Shown piece after piece: positions 22,432-33,047 of a DNA stretch of 64,000 nt. The notes under the pieces are model-generated. The model ran no database searches. It saw only the letters and a program-made list of their open reading frames with translations, and was not told the origin of the DNA. Numbering within the stretch: position 1 is the stretch's first letter; every line of letters starts with the position of its first letter. The translations under genes were made by a program, and so were the position numbers. The DNA is from Capniomyces stellatus (taxonomy: Eukaryota > Kickxellomycota > Harpellomycetes > Harpellales > Legeriomycetaceae), in the NCBI GenBank assembly GCA_001661515.1, contig LUVW01000010.1, positions 661,925-725,924 on the forward strand. Reading direction: 5' to 3'.

Positions 22432-23340
22432 GCCTGGGTTATTATTTTCCCTGTTTATTTTTTAGTTTAGTTTAGCATACTTGTTTGTATAGAGACCTAG
22501 TAAATTTTTGATAAGTTGGAACAGCTAGAAAACAAAAGTGTGGCGTTGTAAAACGATTCAAAACAATAAATAAACTGTCCACCAAAAAAGCAATAGCGCT
22601 TGATAAAAATCGGCATAATTATCCAAGGTAAAACGGGACATTGTACCATATGAACAATATCAGTATTGTAATGGTTTCGGGGCTGATAAATCTGGCATAT
22701 CAGTTTAATGCTAATCCATCAATGTTCAAGTAATTCAGATCCAACCTGACCCAGAACAATATGTGATTATATTAAACTACTAGTGGCCGTTATTTATGGT
22801 AATTTTAGTATGTAAAGTGAGTCTGTAAAACTGCATAAACTGGGGAAAAAGGCAGAATATATTGAAACAGAAAGCTGGATAGAGAAAATTGAAATTACTT
22901 TAATCTGTTTTGGCATATTCATGCGGTTAGTCTGCCAAGAACAATTTAATGCACATTGAAAGCGCAACAAAGCTCATCTTTCAGATATTTAATAATACTA
23001 ACGCCAATGTAATAATAAAATATTAAAATGTTAAAGTGAAAAAAATATAAAGCGAAGAAATATAAAGTGTTAGTAAAGCACATTAAGATTGAAGCAATAA
23101 AGAGAAACATAAACCTGTATTTTATTGAGGTGGGACTTGTTGGTGCTCAGATTTTGTGTATAAATCAACATCGTTGGGCGTCTTTTTAGAGACCCTCAAA
23201 CTTTAATCAGATCAATCACCCTTACAATCATTAAATAGTACACTAGTAGCTGTACACTTGTTATAAACATCAGTTAATTCTACAAATAAAAATACCACGC
23301 ATTAAAATCAAATATCTTGGAATACAAATCAATCATAAAA
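22432..23340. other. Intergenic upstream of SOD-like gene 1
   Basis: AT-rich, with repeated TATAAAG/TTAAAGTG motifs at about 23020-23070. No gene seen. A TATA-like element at 23159-23166 is the likely promoter of the downstream gene. Confidence 0.5.
23159..23166 (+). promoter_or_regulatory. TATA-like element upstream of SOD-like gene 1
   Basis: TATAAATC about 175 bases before the ATG at 23341. Confidence 0.35.
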
Positions 23341-23877
23341 ATGTACAAAGTACTATCAGTATCAATAATTTCAGCACTCGCAGTCCTTTCAAACGTAAGC
23401 GTTGTTAATGGGCAGTCAGTCAACGCTCCATCACCATCTGATTATAGACCACTTGGAGGAACTTTGGAGTTTGAGGAAGTAACACCCAGCAGAGCAACCA
23501 GATTTATGCCAATGAAATTGGTACTTAATTTGACCAATCTTATCCCAGGAGAAAAGTATACATACAAGGTTTACACAAACAAGCTGCCAACTCTTAATGT
23601 ATGTGCTCACTATGGAGATATTATGGATCAAAGTAAGAAAACCTTTGACTCCAAGTACTTTTGCGATCCAAAATTCCCATCAAGAACCTGTGCTCAAGGG
23701 GACCTTAGCGGGATTTTTGGGAAAATAACGTCCAGGGACACAAGGTTTTTTGGAACATACTACTTGAACTTATTCAAGCCCAACTATGGAGTGGATGGAA
23801 TAGGAGGAAGGACCATAATTTTTAAAGATAGCAAAAATAGAGTTGTCAAGTGTGGATACATTGCGAAATTAAAATAG
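23341..23877 (+). CDS. Secreted Cu/Zn-superoxide-dismutase-like protein lacking metal ligands (copy 1)
   Basis: 178 aa from the ATG at 23341 (MYKVLSVSIISALAVLSNVS, a signal peptide cleaved near VVNG). The fold signature follows Cu/Zn SOD: GTLEFEEVTP (first strands), LTNLIPGEKYTYKVYTNK (where SODs have the L-x-PG-x-H-x-x-H-V-H segment), C-x-x-x-GDIMD (disulfide Cys and the GGHLDP loop), CAQGDLSGIFGKI (the GDLSG/GDLGN loop), GIGGRTIIFKDS (the IVGRSVVIH strand) and a C-terminal CGY. All histidines that bind copper and zinc are replaced; only one His remains (CAHYGD). The enzyme activity is therefore not expected. It is paired with a second copy 1.5 kb downstream of identical length. Function unknown; a structural or host-interface role is possible. 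Confidence 0.75.
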   Translation: MYKVLSVSIISALAVLSNVSVVNGQSVNAPSPSDYRPLGGTLEFEEVTPSRATRFMPMKLVLNLTNLIPGEKYTYKVYTNKLPTLNVCAHYGDIMDQSKKTFDSKYFCDPKFPSRTCAQGDLSGIFGKITSRDTRFFGTYYLNLFKPNYGVDGIGGRTIIFKDSKNRVVKCGYIAKLK

Positions 23878-24843
23878 TTGTATTACTCTGATTTCTTTAA
23901 AAGCTATTAAGTTATAAATGGCCTTCGTATAGTTGTATTTTTAAAGTCAAGTTTGATTACTTTTAATAGTGTGGTAGTAGCATTAATATAATAAAGTGTT
24001 GGAAATGTCAATTTACAGAGTATATCAAATTAGTGTAGTACAAAGCCAAATTATACGTTGGTTTATTAAAACAACTTGGTCCCAATGTGTGGTTGCAAAT
24101 CAAAAACGATATTTCAAGACATATTTGCCCTACGTGAACACATCTGGTACTTTTGTTTATTTTAGTGTTGGTTAATTGTGTGCTGAAGTTTGTATAAAGT
24201 ACAATACCACAAGACAAAAACAGGCCAAGAAAAAAACAGATCAAGTCAAAAACAACCCGGGGGGAAAAAAGCCAAGACAAAGTACAGAGATCGATTTTGG
24301 ATTACTTTTTATTGTCGAAGTTGAATTTAAAAATCAACTAAAGTGCAGCTAGAGCTGGCGTACTATGTATATAAAAAAGGCTTACATATGATAATCTCAT
24401 TGAACGGCTAGGAATTTCCTCGGTTACAAGTGAAAAAGTAAAAAGAGGGTAATAGCTAATACAAGTTGTTTAGCTGTGGCGGCCATTAGAAGGTATTTTG
24501 AATGGCCAAAGTATCGGCCAATAGCAAGAGCGATGAGGATATTCAGGGAGAGGCATTCATGTAAAAGTACAGTTGATTGTGTTGTATTTCTTGTAAGTTT
24601 CGCCAGGTTTGCATTAAGCAATTATTATGGATTGGAATTTTTTTTTGCATTAATCCTTAAACTCCAAGTGAAAGGTTGTTATTATATGTCCTAATTATGG
24701 CTGACCATATCAACCCGGGTTAGTTTACCAAATGCGCATAAAGTAACAAAGAAATTGGCAAGATACAAGTGGCGATTGAGAAATTGCTAGTTGTTAAAGC
24801 GCATCATAGAAAATAGACAACTTTAGTTTGTTCAACCTGTTTG

Positions 24844-24903
24844 TTTTTGCCTTTTTAACTCAGTTTTTGCTTTTTCAACTTAATTTTTGCCTTTTTAACT
24901 TGA
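24844..24903 (+). repeat. 20-bp tandem repeat, three units
   Basis: Three units of TTTTTGCYTTTTYAACTYAR-type sequence, 20 bases each. Confidence 0.8.
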
Positions 24904-25210
24904 CCTTTTTTTTGCTTTTTGTTTAGATTTGCCACCTTTTTTTTTGGTTTAATTAAGCAGAACGAATAAATACCAGCGATGGTGCCAATTGAGCCAAGTC
25001 GGAATATAACTTGAGATAAGTACTGATGTTGGTTAGAGTAGCAGATGTAATGGAATGATGGCACTTCCAATATCTTAAATAAACAAAGTGATTGCTGATA
25101 TTGTTTGTTCAGAATTTGAGTTAGATTTGGTACAAAACAAGAGCTAGATTTGAAAAGTAAATTATGTGAAAAAATAAAAAAAAACCCCTATGGATATGGC
25201 ATAAAAAGTA

Positions 25211-25218
25211 TATAAAAG
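25211..25218 (+). promoter_or_regulatory. TATA-like element upstream of SOD-like gene 2
   Basis: TATAAAAG about 145 bases before the ATG at 25361. Confidence 0.45.
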
Positions 25219-25360
25219 TAAAGCTCAGGCAAGAATGTTAACATCAACAATCCAGATTTTTCAAGATCATAACCAAAGTTAGTCAAATAATTATTCATTT
25301 ATTCGTAGCATACTTTTACTCGAGAAAAAAAAACACAACATAATATCAAAGCAAATCAAC

Positions 25361-25897
25361 ATGTACAAAGTATTATCAGTTTCGACTTTGGCAGTCTATG
25401 CCGCACTCTCAGGTATAGGACTTGTCAGCTGCCAAAGCACAGCTCCTGTTTTGGTCAGTAAATCCGCTGCACTCAAAGGAGACCTGACTTTTTCGGAAGT
25501 AACACCTAGCAAAGCAAACATGTTTATGCCAATTAAGCTTGAGATCAATTTATCTAATCTTATTCCAGGAGAGTCGTATACATACAAGATGTACTCAAAG
25601 AAGCCATCTAAAATGAATTCATGTACCAATTACGGGGACATCATAGATCCAAAGAAGCTAACATCCAACAGGAGATACTCATGTAACTCACAAAGCCCAG
25701 AAAGGACATGCGCGCAAGGGGATATCAGCGGGATATTAGGGAATATCAAATCCAGAAACACAAGGTTTGCTGCAACCTACTATTTGAGTTTCTTAAAGCC
25801 TGACAACTCTCCGCTAGGAATCGGCGGAAAAACCATTGTAGTCAGGGACAGCAAAAATAGAATCGTCAAATGTGGATATACCGAACCCAAGGCCTAA
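25361..25897 (+). CDS. Secreted Cu/Zn-superoxide-dismutase-like protein lacking metal ligands (copy 2)
   Basis: Tandem paralogue of the gene at 23341, also 178 aa and intronless, aligning without gaps over the domain with roughly 80 of 134 positions identical by eye. Signal peptide MYKVLSVSTLAVYAALSGIG, then the same SOD-like landmarks: GDLTFSEVTP, LSNLIPGESYTYKMYSKK, CTNYGDIIDP, CAQGDISGILGNI, GIGGKTIVVRDS, KCGY. This copy contains no histidine at all, so it cannot hold a SOD-type Cu/Zn site. Cysteines that form the SOD disulfide (in CTNYG and near the C-terminus) and an extra pair between them are kept in both copies, implying a stable extracellular fold under selection. Confidence 0.75.
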   Translation: MYKVLSVSTLAVYAALSGIGLVSCQSTAPVLVSKSAALKGDLTFSEVTPSKANMFMPIKLEINLSNLIPGESYTYKMYSKKPSKMNSCTNYGDIIDPKKLTSNRRYSCNSQSPERTCAQGDISGILGNIKSRNTRFAATYYLSFLKPDNSPLGIGGKTIVVRDSKNRIVKCGYTEPKA

Positions 25898-26326
25898 CTC
25901 TCAACTTGAGATCGCATGTCAACACCGGTGTTGTGAATGTATATATATTCTAAACAACCCAAGTATATGCACGATTAGTTCTCTTATATTTTGTGTTTAG
26001 CTAATATTCTCAATGTTGTAGTTTAGTCAAACTCTAATTAAATAAAACAATGTGAAATATCTCGTATTTGTTTCGATTTAAAGGTTAACGGAATTGATAT
26101 TTATATTTATTGAAATCTGGTTCATTTTTCATCGAGAATTATTGGAATTTTTACCGTTGAACAAAAAACAATTTCAACAAAAAAAAACAAATAAGGGTCC
26201 GAACCGATTGAATAAAATCCCGCTTCTCTGCTTTACTCGAGCGTAAATTAGAATGAAATAGAAAATCTTGATAAAATTCGACAGTTGTGGTGTGGGAATA
26301 ATTAAAGCAAAGTTGATAATTTAGAA
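25898..26326. other. Intergenic
   Basis: 429 bases between SOD-like copy 2 and YJU2B/CCDC130; AT-rich, nothing recognised. Confidence 0.6.
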
Positions 26327-28322
26327 ATGGCGGAGCGGAAAAGCGTAAATAAGTACTACCCACCGGACTGGGAACCAGGGAAGGGATCTATCAATACCTT
26401 TGTGGGGCAGCATCCCTTAAGAGAACGGGCCAGGAAACTGGACCAAGGGATATTGATTATAAGGTTAGATGTGGTATTATTATTGAGAAGACTAACTGAG
26501 TAGATTTTTGTTACTTTTATCTCCAAAGCATTTCTGGAATGAAAAAGAAAAAGAAATAGAAAAAGAAAAAGAAAAAGAAGGTTAACGTAAAATGCACTTA
26601 TGCAAACATGAAATAGGTTTGAAATGCCATTCAACATTTGGTGTGGCGGTTGTAATGAAATGATCGCAACAGGTAAATTAGAAATAGAAGAGTATAAAAA
26701 TAAAGCTTTAATAGTTTGAAACACAAAAATAGACATTGGCTGGCTGAAATAAGAGGGAGAAAAGGAATGAAAAAATGGATATAAATTGGCCTACAAACAT
26801 AATAGGAATCAGATTCAATGCGGAAAAAAAGAAGATAGGAAACTATTATAGCACGCCAATATTTAGCTTTCGAATGAAATGCCGTTTTTGTAGCCATTGG
26901 TTTGAAATACACACGGATCCAAAGGTAAGTTTAATGTGATTAGTATCCGATATTCGGTATCGAAGGGAGAATAAGGGTGGTCCAACTTGCTCCCTGGGCT
27001 TTACGCATTGTTTATAAAAAGTGGATAAAGATTTTGTGAGAATTGCTGGGAAATTGAGAATAAACCAGGATTGACGTTAATAAGGAATTTGTATAATTGA
27101 AAAAATGGCTGTAGAACGGAAAGTATGAAGTTATTCGAGGTGCAACAAAGAAAAACGAAGAGTTTAGCGATAACGAAGATGAAGCGGTGATTATTAAAGG
27201 TAAGTAAAGTGCGGAGGAAGGTGTTTTTTATTTTAAAAGAAAAAAGAAAATTAGCAATAGGTATGGCCATGTTCAGTGGTAGTATCAGGGTTGGTTAAAG
27301 CAACGCTACAATATCAATGTCAGAATATAGCTTTAATATGGTTTGTGGTAAATGTGGGGGGGGGATGAATTGTAGACCCAGAGGAGGTGAAGAGACGAAA
27401 GATGACAGATGCGATATACAGCATGGAGTCAAAGTTGCTGGACAAGGAAAAGTCGATAGAAGAAAAGAAGCGGATCCAAGAGCTTATAGACAATAGTGAG
27501 AAGCGATGGTCGAATGCGGGTTTGATGAACGGTATAATGAGAAGCAAGTTTCGGAGCGAAAAGAAGGAGAGGGAGCAAATTGAGCAAGAGGGGGTAAGGT
27601 TGGGAGAGAAGTACAGCCTGGGATTTTCGATAATGCAGGAGACACAGTCTGACTTGGTGATGGCGAAGTCGGTTGAATTTGGTGAGCTGAAGCAGAGAAA
27701 GGCTAGCGAAATGGAGATGCTGCAGAGAAGCAATTTGGAGTTGAGGAGGAGAGGCGGTAGCGGTGGTAGACCAAAAGGAGGCGAAGGGGGGCTGCTTAAT
27801 AGGTCAGGAGTTGAGAGTCGAAGGAGTTTGGCAAATGTTAGACGGTTGAAGGGCATAGCTGGTCAATCGTTTGACTTGTTCTCAAGGGGGAGTTCTAAAA
27901 GCCGGATCTCTAGCAGTAACGGCGTGGAAAACGCGCCAAAAGGCAATGGGCTGGATCCAAAAAGTGGAGTGACAAGAGAGGATCCAAGATTTCCAATGGC
28001 TAAAATAGTCAGGCCCAAAAGGGCAACACCATTAAGCCTGACCTCCAACTCAAATTCCAGACCAAAAACAAAGCAGAGGAGCCAGTTGGTGGGCGGTTTG
28101 GGCGGTACACTGAGGCACAAGCTGGAACAGAGGTTGCAAAGGGAAAAGGGGCTATTGAGACATACTGTTAACGCAGAGCCAAAGCCCAGTAGCACAGAAA
28201 AAGGAGGCAAAATGTGTAGTAGTGGTTTGGAGAGTGTTGGTAGCAGTGGACTTGTTGATTTTGTGGCTGGTGGCGGCGATTTAAATGTTCAACTGGTGTG
28301 TTCGGACTACTCTTCATCGTGA
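26327..28322 (+). CDS. Splicing factor YJU2B / CCDC130 (CWC16 family)
   Basis: Five exons: 26327-26463, 26617-26672, 26806-26924, 27115-27199, 27376-28322; 447 aa. The N-terminus [15 protein letters not shown], then [20 protein letters not shown] is the CCDC130 version of the CWC16 signature rather than Yju2 itself. Two CxxC pairs follow (IWCGGCNEM and [11 protein letters not shown]) around [18 protein letters not shown], forming the family zinc site. ITHDP-type sequence ([17 protein letters not shown]) continues into a charged coiled-coil and a basic, Ser-rich tail. Family members bind the spliceosome at or near the catalytic step. Exons join in frame at every boundary and reproduce the conserved order, so the model is firm for the first 180 residues; the tail is poorly conserved. 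Confidence 0.92.
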
Positions 28323-28853
28323 GAAGAAAGAGGATGAGTGAGAGGGCAGATAATTTTGGGGCTACCAGTTGAAGCTGGATTTGTATAGAGTGAATATTCA
28401 CATTTTGTATTTTTTTTAACTACAATATTAAAAGCTTTTTGGACGACAAATGATAGAATTAGTGGAATAAAGATAAATAATAAACTGAACCAAATAAAGA
28501 TGAGGTCGGATGTTTATACCAAAAAGAAAGAGGATAATTTATTTATTTATTGATATCTAAAGTTGAGTTGATATTTACAAATACAATAGAAAAAGAAAGG
28601 AGAAATGTAGAATGGGAGGGGGGGGGGAGGAGAGNNNNGGGGGGGGGGGGGGGGGGGGGGGGGGGGGAGGAGAGTGTGTGAATGAGGTGGTAGGGTAGGG
28701 ATAGGGCGGCTATGCAAGTTGTGGTGGAATAGAAAAGGAAAAAAGTAAAATGAATAAGTGGTGAATTAGGGGGAGTCAAGATACGCAATAGCTTCTGTGG
28801 ACGGCATTGCAGTCTATTTTAGACGGAATCGAATTTCTATTGGTTTAGTCTTT
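28323..28853. other. Convergent intergenic region with poly-G and assembly gap
   Basis: Between YJU2B/CCDC130 (plus) and MDM34 (minus). Carries a long G homopolymer interrupted by four Ns. Confidence 0.7.
28616..28669. other. Poly-G tract with 4-N assembly gap
   Basis: G-rich tract with Ns at 28635-28638 flanked on the right by about 29 consecutive G. The true length of this homopolymer is unresolved in the assembly. Confidence 0.9.
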
Positions 28854-30907
28854 TCAGGGAGTTGTAGAGTCGCTGGTCTTGACGAAAAAGGAAAATCCAG
28901 GAATTTGGATAACAGTTCGTTTGATTGGTCGATTCCGTAGCGCAGGGTGGCTGTAACTAGGAGATATAGAAACGGACTGGGATCTGAATAGCTGGCTGGA
29001 ACTGTTTCTAGTGGGTAGAGGGTGGGAGTCGTGGACCTGAGTCTGGGCTTGGGCTCGGGTTTGGGCGTTGGTGGAATAGTCATTTCCGCTGCTCAGGTCG
29101 ACGTTGCTGTAGCTTTTGGCATTCGGGCTGAGAGTGCTAAAGTCATTCAGGGAGCATGGCGAGTGGAGACCGTGTAGGTTCCGGGGGCTGTATGGGTGGG
29201 CGTGGTGGTAGCCAGGGGTGTTCAAGTGGGTATTGTCTTTGTTGACACTGGACCGAAAAGTGGTGTTTTCAAACGTGTGTGTGTATGGCGACATAGTTTG
29301 GCCCATTGACATCAGATTCGACAGCTGTACTGCCAGTGTGTTTTCGCTAGGGTCAATTGTCACCTTTTCGTTGCTCGCAGACTCAGGCGACTGAATATGC
29401 GCCATTTCCGCACTTTGTCGACATCTTTCCCATTCATCCTCCAAAAACGTCGACATTAAAACCGCTGCTCCCGTCACCGTCGACTCGGACTTTGAATGGT
29501 GTAGCTTTTCCGTTGTCTTGTCGCCAAAGTATTCCTGCCCATTGTACATGTTATGTCTTCTGCTCGCACCCGCATTTCTTTCGGTGGCCAGTTTAGCTGC
29601 CAAGGCTTTCTCGCTCTTGCTTGCCCCCAATGCCCCATGACCGCCTCTATCTGGCAAATTTCTGTCTATACGCAGTTCTGGATATCCGCTGTTTTCAGGG
29701 CTATTCTCGTGCGACAAGCCAGAGCTACTATGTCCACTCCTGCTGCGGTAGCTACTGTTGTTGGAACCCAGTTGCAGCGCCCGTAGCCTTGCATCCAGAT
29801 CCGAAGGCATCAGCTCGTTGTATCCCGTGTAGCTGCTTATCGACTTCACATCGTCTAGATTCTCAAAGTATAGGCAATCGTCAGCCTCAAAGTCCGGAAT
29901 ACTGTTTTGGTACTCGTTCCCGCCGTCCGTCGCTACCTCATTCAGCTCTCCAAACATGCTTTTGCTGTTTTCCTGGCTGTTTATTTCCCAGTCGCTAAAC
30001 TCATCAATGCTATTTCCGTGCGGCGCACTTCGCAGCCCCCCCTTGACTCCATGCAACCGCATCCTGTTATACCTTCTCTGCTCTCTTCGAATCAGCATCT
30101 GCGACCTCTGCTCTCTCTTCACCCTCCTCTCTTCAATCGCCGCCATTCTTTCCTTTTCCTCTCTCTCCTCCTTCCTCTTCAGCTCTCTTATGCTCATTTC
30201 GTGAACTATTTGTGGCAACTCGTCCTCAAACAGATTTCTCAGCACTGTCTCAATTGTCATTTGCAGCTCCTGCTGAACGCTTTTTACCGAGTCAAAGCTT
30301 GAGTGCACCTCAACCGATATCAACGGATTGTTTTTAAACACCAATGTAACCCCGCCTTTTGCTGAAATCGCAAGAACTATTATCCCATTCAGCTTCAGAT
30401 TCGATATCCTAAGAAACATCGGAACTACCAATGGCCGATGCGCCGCCACCATCCCCAGCCTTGGTACCGTGGGAATTAGGTTTGGATACTCTGTCATTGG
30501 GTTTGCTTGAACCTGTGTCTGCATCACCAGGTGCAAATTCCCATCATATGTCATTTTAAATATCGCTTTGAAGTTATCCACGTCTAAATCTGCAACTTCT
30601 AGTATCTCTAACACCGGCGCCTACATTAATCCGTTTCCAATAATAACATTCAATGACGTTAATCAACTATTCGTTATTACCAAATATTCCTTTTCTTCTT
30701 CTTTTCATTAAATATCCCACTTTAATTAAATACTTCTTTTGCAAAATAGCCTACCTTGTCGCCAAAATTCAGCTCTGATACATCGATTCCTGCCACCAGG
30801 TTCTTCGGAAGCCCGTCATTATTCTTTTTTAATGCCTCTGATAGCAAACATCGGGTTTCTTCCACAAATTCCTTTGTAAAATCACCCCACTTGAATTTGA
30901 ACGCCAT
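28854..30907 (-). CDS. MDM34: ERMES complex subunit Mdm34
   Basis: Mitochondrial outer-membrane subunit of the ER-mitochondria encounter structure, which tethers the two organelles and transfers phospholipid through SMP domains. Two exons, 30907-30755 and 30620-28854 (639 aa). The start MAFKFKWGDFTKEFVEE is the conserved N-terminus, followed by VSELNFGDK joined across the intron to APVLEILEVADL, then FKAIFKMTYDGNLHLVMQTQVQANP, LRISNLKLNGIIVLAIS, LVFKNNPLISVEVHSSFDS and FEDELPQIVHEMSIREL. This covers a complete SMP domain of about 200 residues. The remaining two thirds is a highly charged helix (ERMAAIEERRVKREQR) and a Ser/His-rich disordered tail. The 5'-most ATG is at 30907. Convergent with YJU2B/CCDC130. 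Confidence 0.93.
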
Positions 30908-33047
30908 TTTCAATACATGTATTTTCTTCTACTACTACCACTCTCTTCTACTATTACTCTCTTCTATCAATGTTATTCTCTACTACTGCTATCCTTATCG
31001 TCGTTTTCACTGCCGGGCAACAGGATCCAGTCTAGTCTCGATTAACAGATCGCGATTCCTTTTAATGTCTTTGTGTCCACGCTAAAATTCACCACATGGA
31101 TTATCTTGCCTAATTGATATTGTTTTCTCTCTTAAAACAAAGGTCTGCTTTTCCTCTGCGACGTTGTTTCTTAGTTACTTTCTACTTGTGTATTCCTGTC
31201 TATCGCTTTGTCTATCGCTCCAACTTTGCCAAAGCAAAAATATATATAAAAATAAAGGATTTCTACACTTGTACTCTTAATTGATCCCACCTTATAACCG
31301 TTATAATCGATTAATCGTGTGAAAAGCTCTTATCTGTTGTATTTCGGGTTTATACACTCTATTCTAGCGTATTATATTTAAATTGTATTTCTCTAGTTGG
31401 CTCTTGCTTAATAACATTTTATAACTAGTGAAAAAGTGTATATATTTTTAATCACTTGCTATTTTTTTTTTGTCTTTACCAAGTTAAAAAAAAACAACAA
31501 TAGGTAAACTCGCACCAACGTCAATAGCAGAATTTTTCGTTTAAATCACGAATCTCTTGTTTGTATCACCCGCTTAACCAAGCAAGAACCTCAGATTACA
31601 AAGGCGTTTAATAGCTTATCTTTTTTCAAATAAATCATTGCTATAACTGCTTGTATTTTATATTTCAATTGGTTTGAATTTTATCACTATTTATCTATTT
31701 AATTGATTTTTATTTGCTACAGCATTATGATTTGCTGCAATTTCTTCTAATAGACTTTGAAATAAGCAAAGTGGTGAAAACCAGTTTCTGAACCCAAAAC
31801 TAAAATTTGCTTTTCAACTTTAACGCTAATAACTTGGATCTCATACCAAAATAAAATGGACTTTTTCCTCACTTTTGAATAGGCTTGAACAATAATCTAT
31901 TTGCCATAAACTGAAGAAAAAAATCAGGCTATTTTATTTTGCCTATTTTTTATTCGAAATTACTAATCGTTTGAGCTTGATTTTTTCAAAGTACAGAAAA
32001 GCATTAAATGGCTAAATAAAAGTCGAGTTTTCCAAACCTTTTGCACCATTTACCACCTTACATTTAAAATCTATAATTCAAAAAAAAAATTCCTTAACGA
32101 AATTAATAGTCATGCATTTTCAGGTGATTATGAAAGCATGATGGCATGGAATTGTGGTGGAACCCTTTATTTTAAGTATTGCTGAAATGCCATTTATCAT
32201 TGCTTTAACGTGGTAGTTATTAAGAAAACAGAGCTCAAAAGAAACACTCATTTTTTACTACTTGGCCATTCCAGTTGGGTCAAATGATTGTTTCTTACTA
32301 CCACTAGTGACAAACCAAGTTTCAATTGTGAAGCTCTTTTGGTTTCGTTCCACTTTGGAACTTATTAATCACAAAGTCACACCTGTGATAAAGCCATTAA
32401 TAAACCGCAGCCTCACTTGGCCCAATTTGATTTTAAACCCAAAATGTTCAACATCAATCAGTCTGATTCCGTTACTAAAAAGTCACTGTCCCAAGATCGT
32501 CTTTGTTCTCAACTGAAATGTTTGCTAACATTTGAAACCTGGTCTATGTTCTATATTATACATTTACACTTTTTTTTAAAAAGAAAAAGAAATACAAAAT
32601 TTCCCCAAAACGTACGTTATGATTAATGTAAAATAACCATGAGTCTCTTTAAACGTACATTATGTTGCTTACTATTAAATGTTTCAACTAGGAGCTTCCA
32701 GTTCTACGACTTTGGGTCAATAACTGTTGGTTTGGTGCCGATAGCATTTGAGATACCTTTAGACAAAGCACTCTTGTTTACAGTTAAACCATATATCTGT
32801 TAGAACAAATACTCCAACTCTGTGTCGTCCAGTTTAAAGGCGACATTAAAATGTTGGCTGCAGTATTTTTTTTTCGTTTTTTTTTGCGGAATATAAATAT
32901 TACTTTGGAGCCAAAGCTCAAACACCAAGTTTGATTCCCCTTCCCTAATTTTTCAGACCCAAGAATCAGTTTATTCATTGATACCTACAGTAATAATAAT
33001 TAATATAAATATATATATCCAACCACAAAGCCCGCACAATCAGGAAA
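30908..33047. other. 2.1 kb divergent intergenic region with a gene relic
   Basis: AT-rich interval between MDM34 (minus) and the Kre9-like gene (plus). The segment 32258-32850 looks like decayed minus-strand coding sequence and is listed separately. A palindrome AACGTACGTT lies at 32609-32618 with a related AAACGTACATTATG 40 bases on. Confidence 0.5.
32258..32850 (-). pseudogene. Decayed coding sequence, family unknown
   Basis: Two protein-like segments on the minus strand separated by about 240 bases. Transcription-first, about 32850-32714 reads VAFKLDDTELEYLF, stop, QIYGLTVNKSALSKGISNAI, then TKPTVIDPKS, stop. Then 32475-32258 reads NGIRLIDVEHFGFKIKLGQV with RLRFINGFITGVTL, stop (TGA), LISSKVERNQKSFTIETWF and VTSGSKKQSFDPTGMAK, stop. 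Each segment is interrupted by a single nonsense codon within otherwise good protein. Codon content and reduced AT richness point to a former gene. I do not recognise the family; a transposon-derived protein is one possibility. Confidence 0.35.

Larger units (their letters stand above)
23878..25360. other. Intergenic between the two SOD-like genes
   Basis: 1.5 kb of AT-rich sequence. A less AT-rich segment at 24470-24620 has open frames on both strands but no recognisable protein. A three-unit 20-bp repeat lies at 24844-24903, and a TATA-like box at 25211-25218. Confidence 0.5.

Noticed and set aside
24424..24694. Overlapping frames on both strands in the SOD-like intergenic region
   Set aside because: Open on both strands, lacking any conserved pattern; too weak to call a relic.
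27320..28210. Minus-strand frames opposite YJU2B/CCDC130 exon 5
   Set aside because: Shadow of a charged coiled-coil coding region.
32607..32664. Palindrome AACGTACGTT with a nearby AAACGTACATTATG
   Set aside because: Only two loosely matching copies; not enough to call a binding-site array or terminal repeat.
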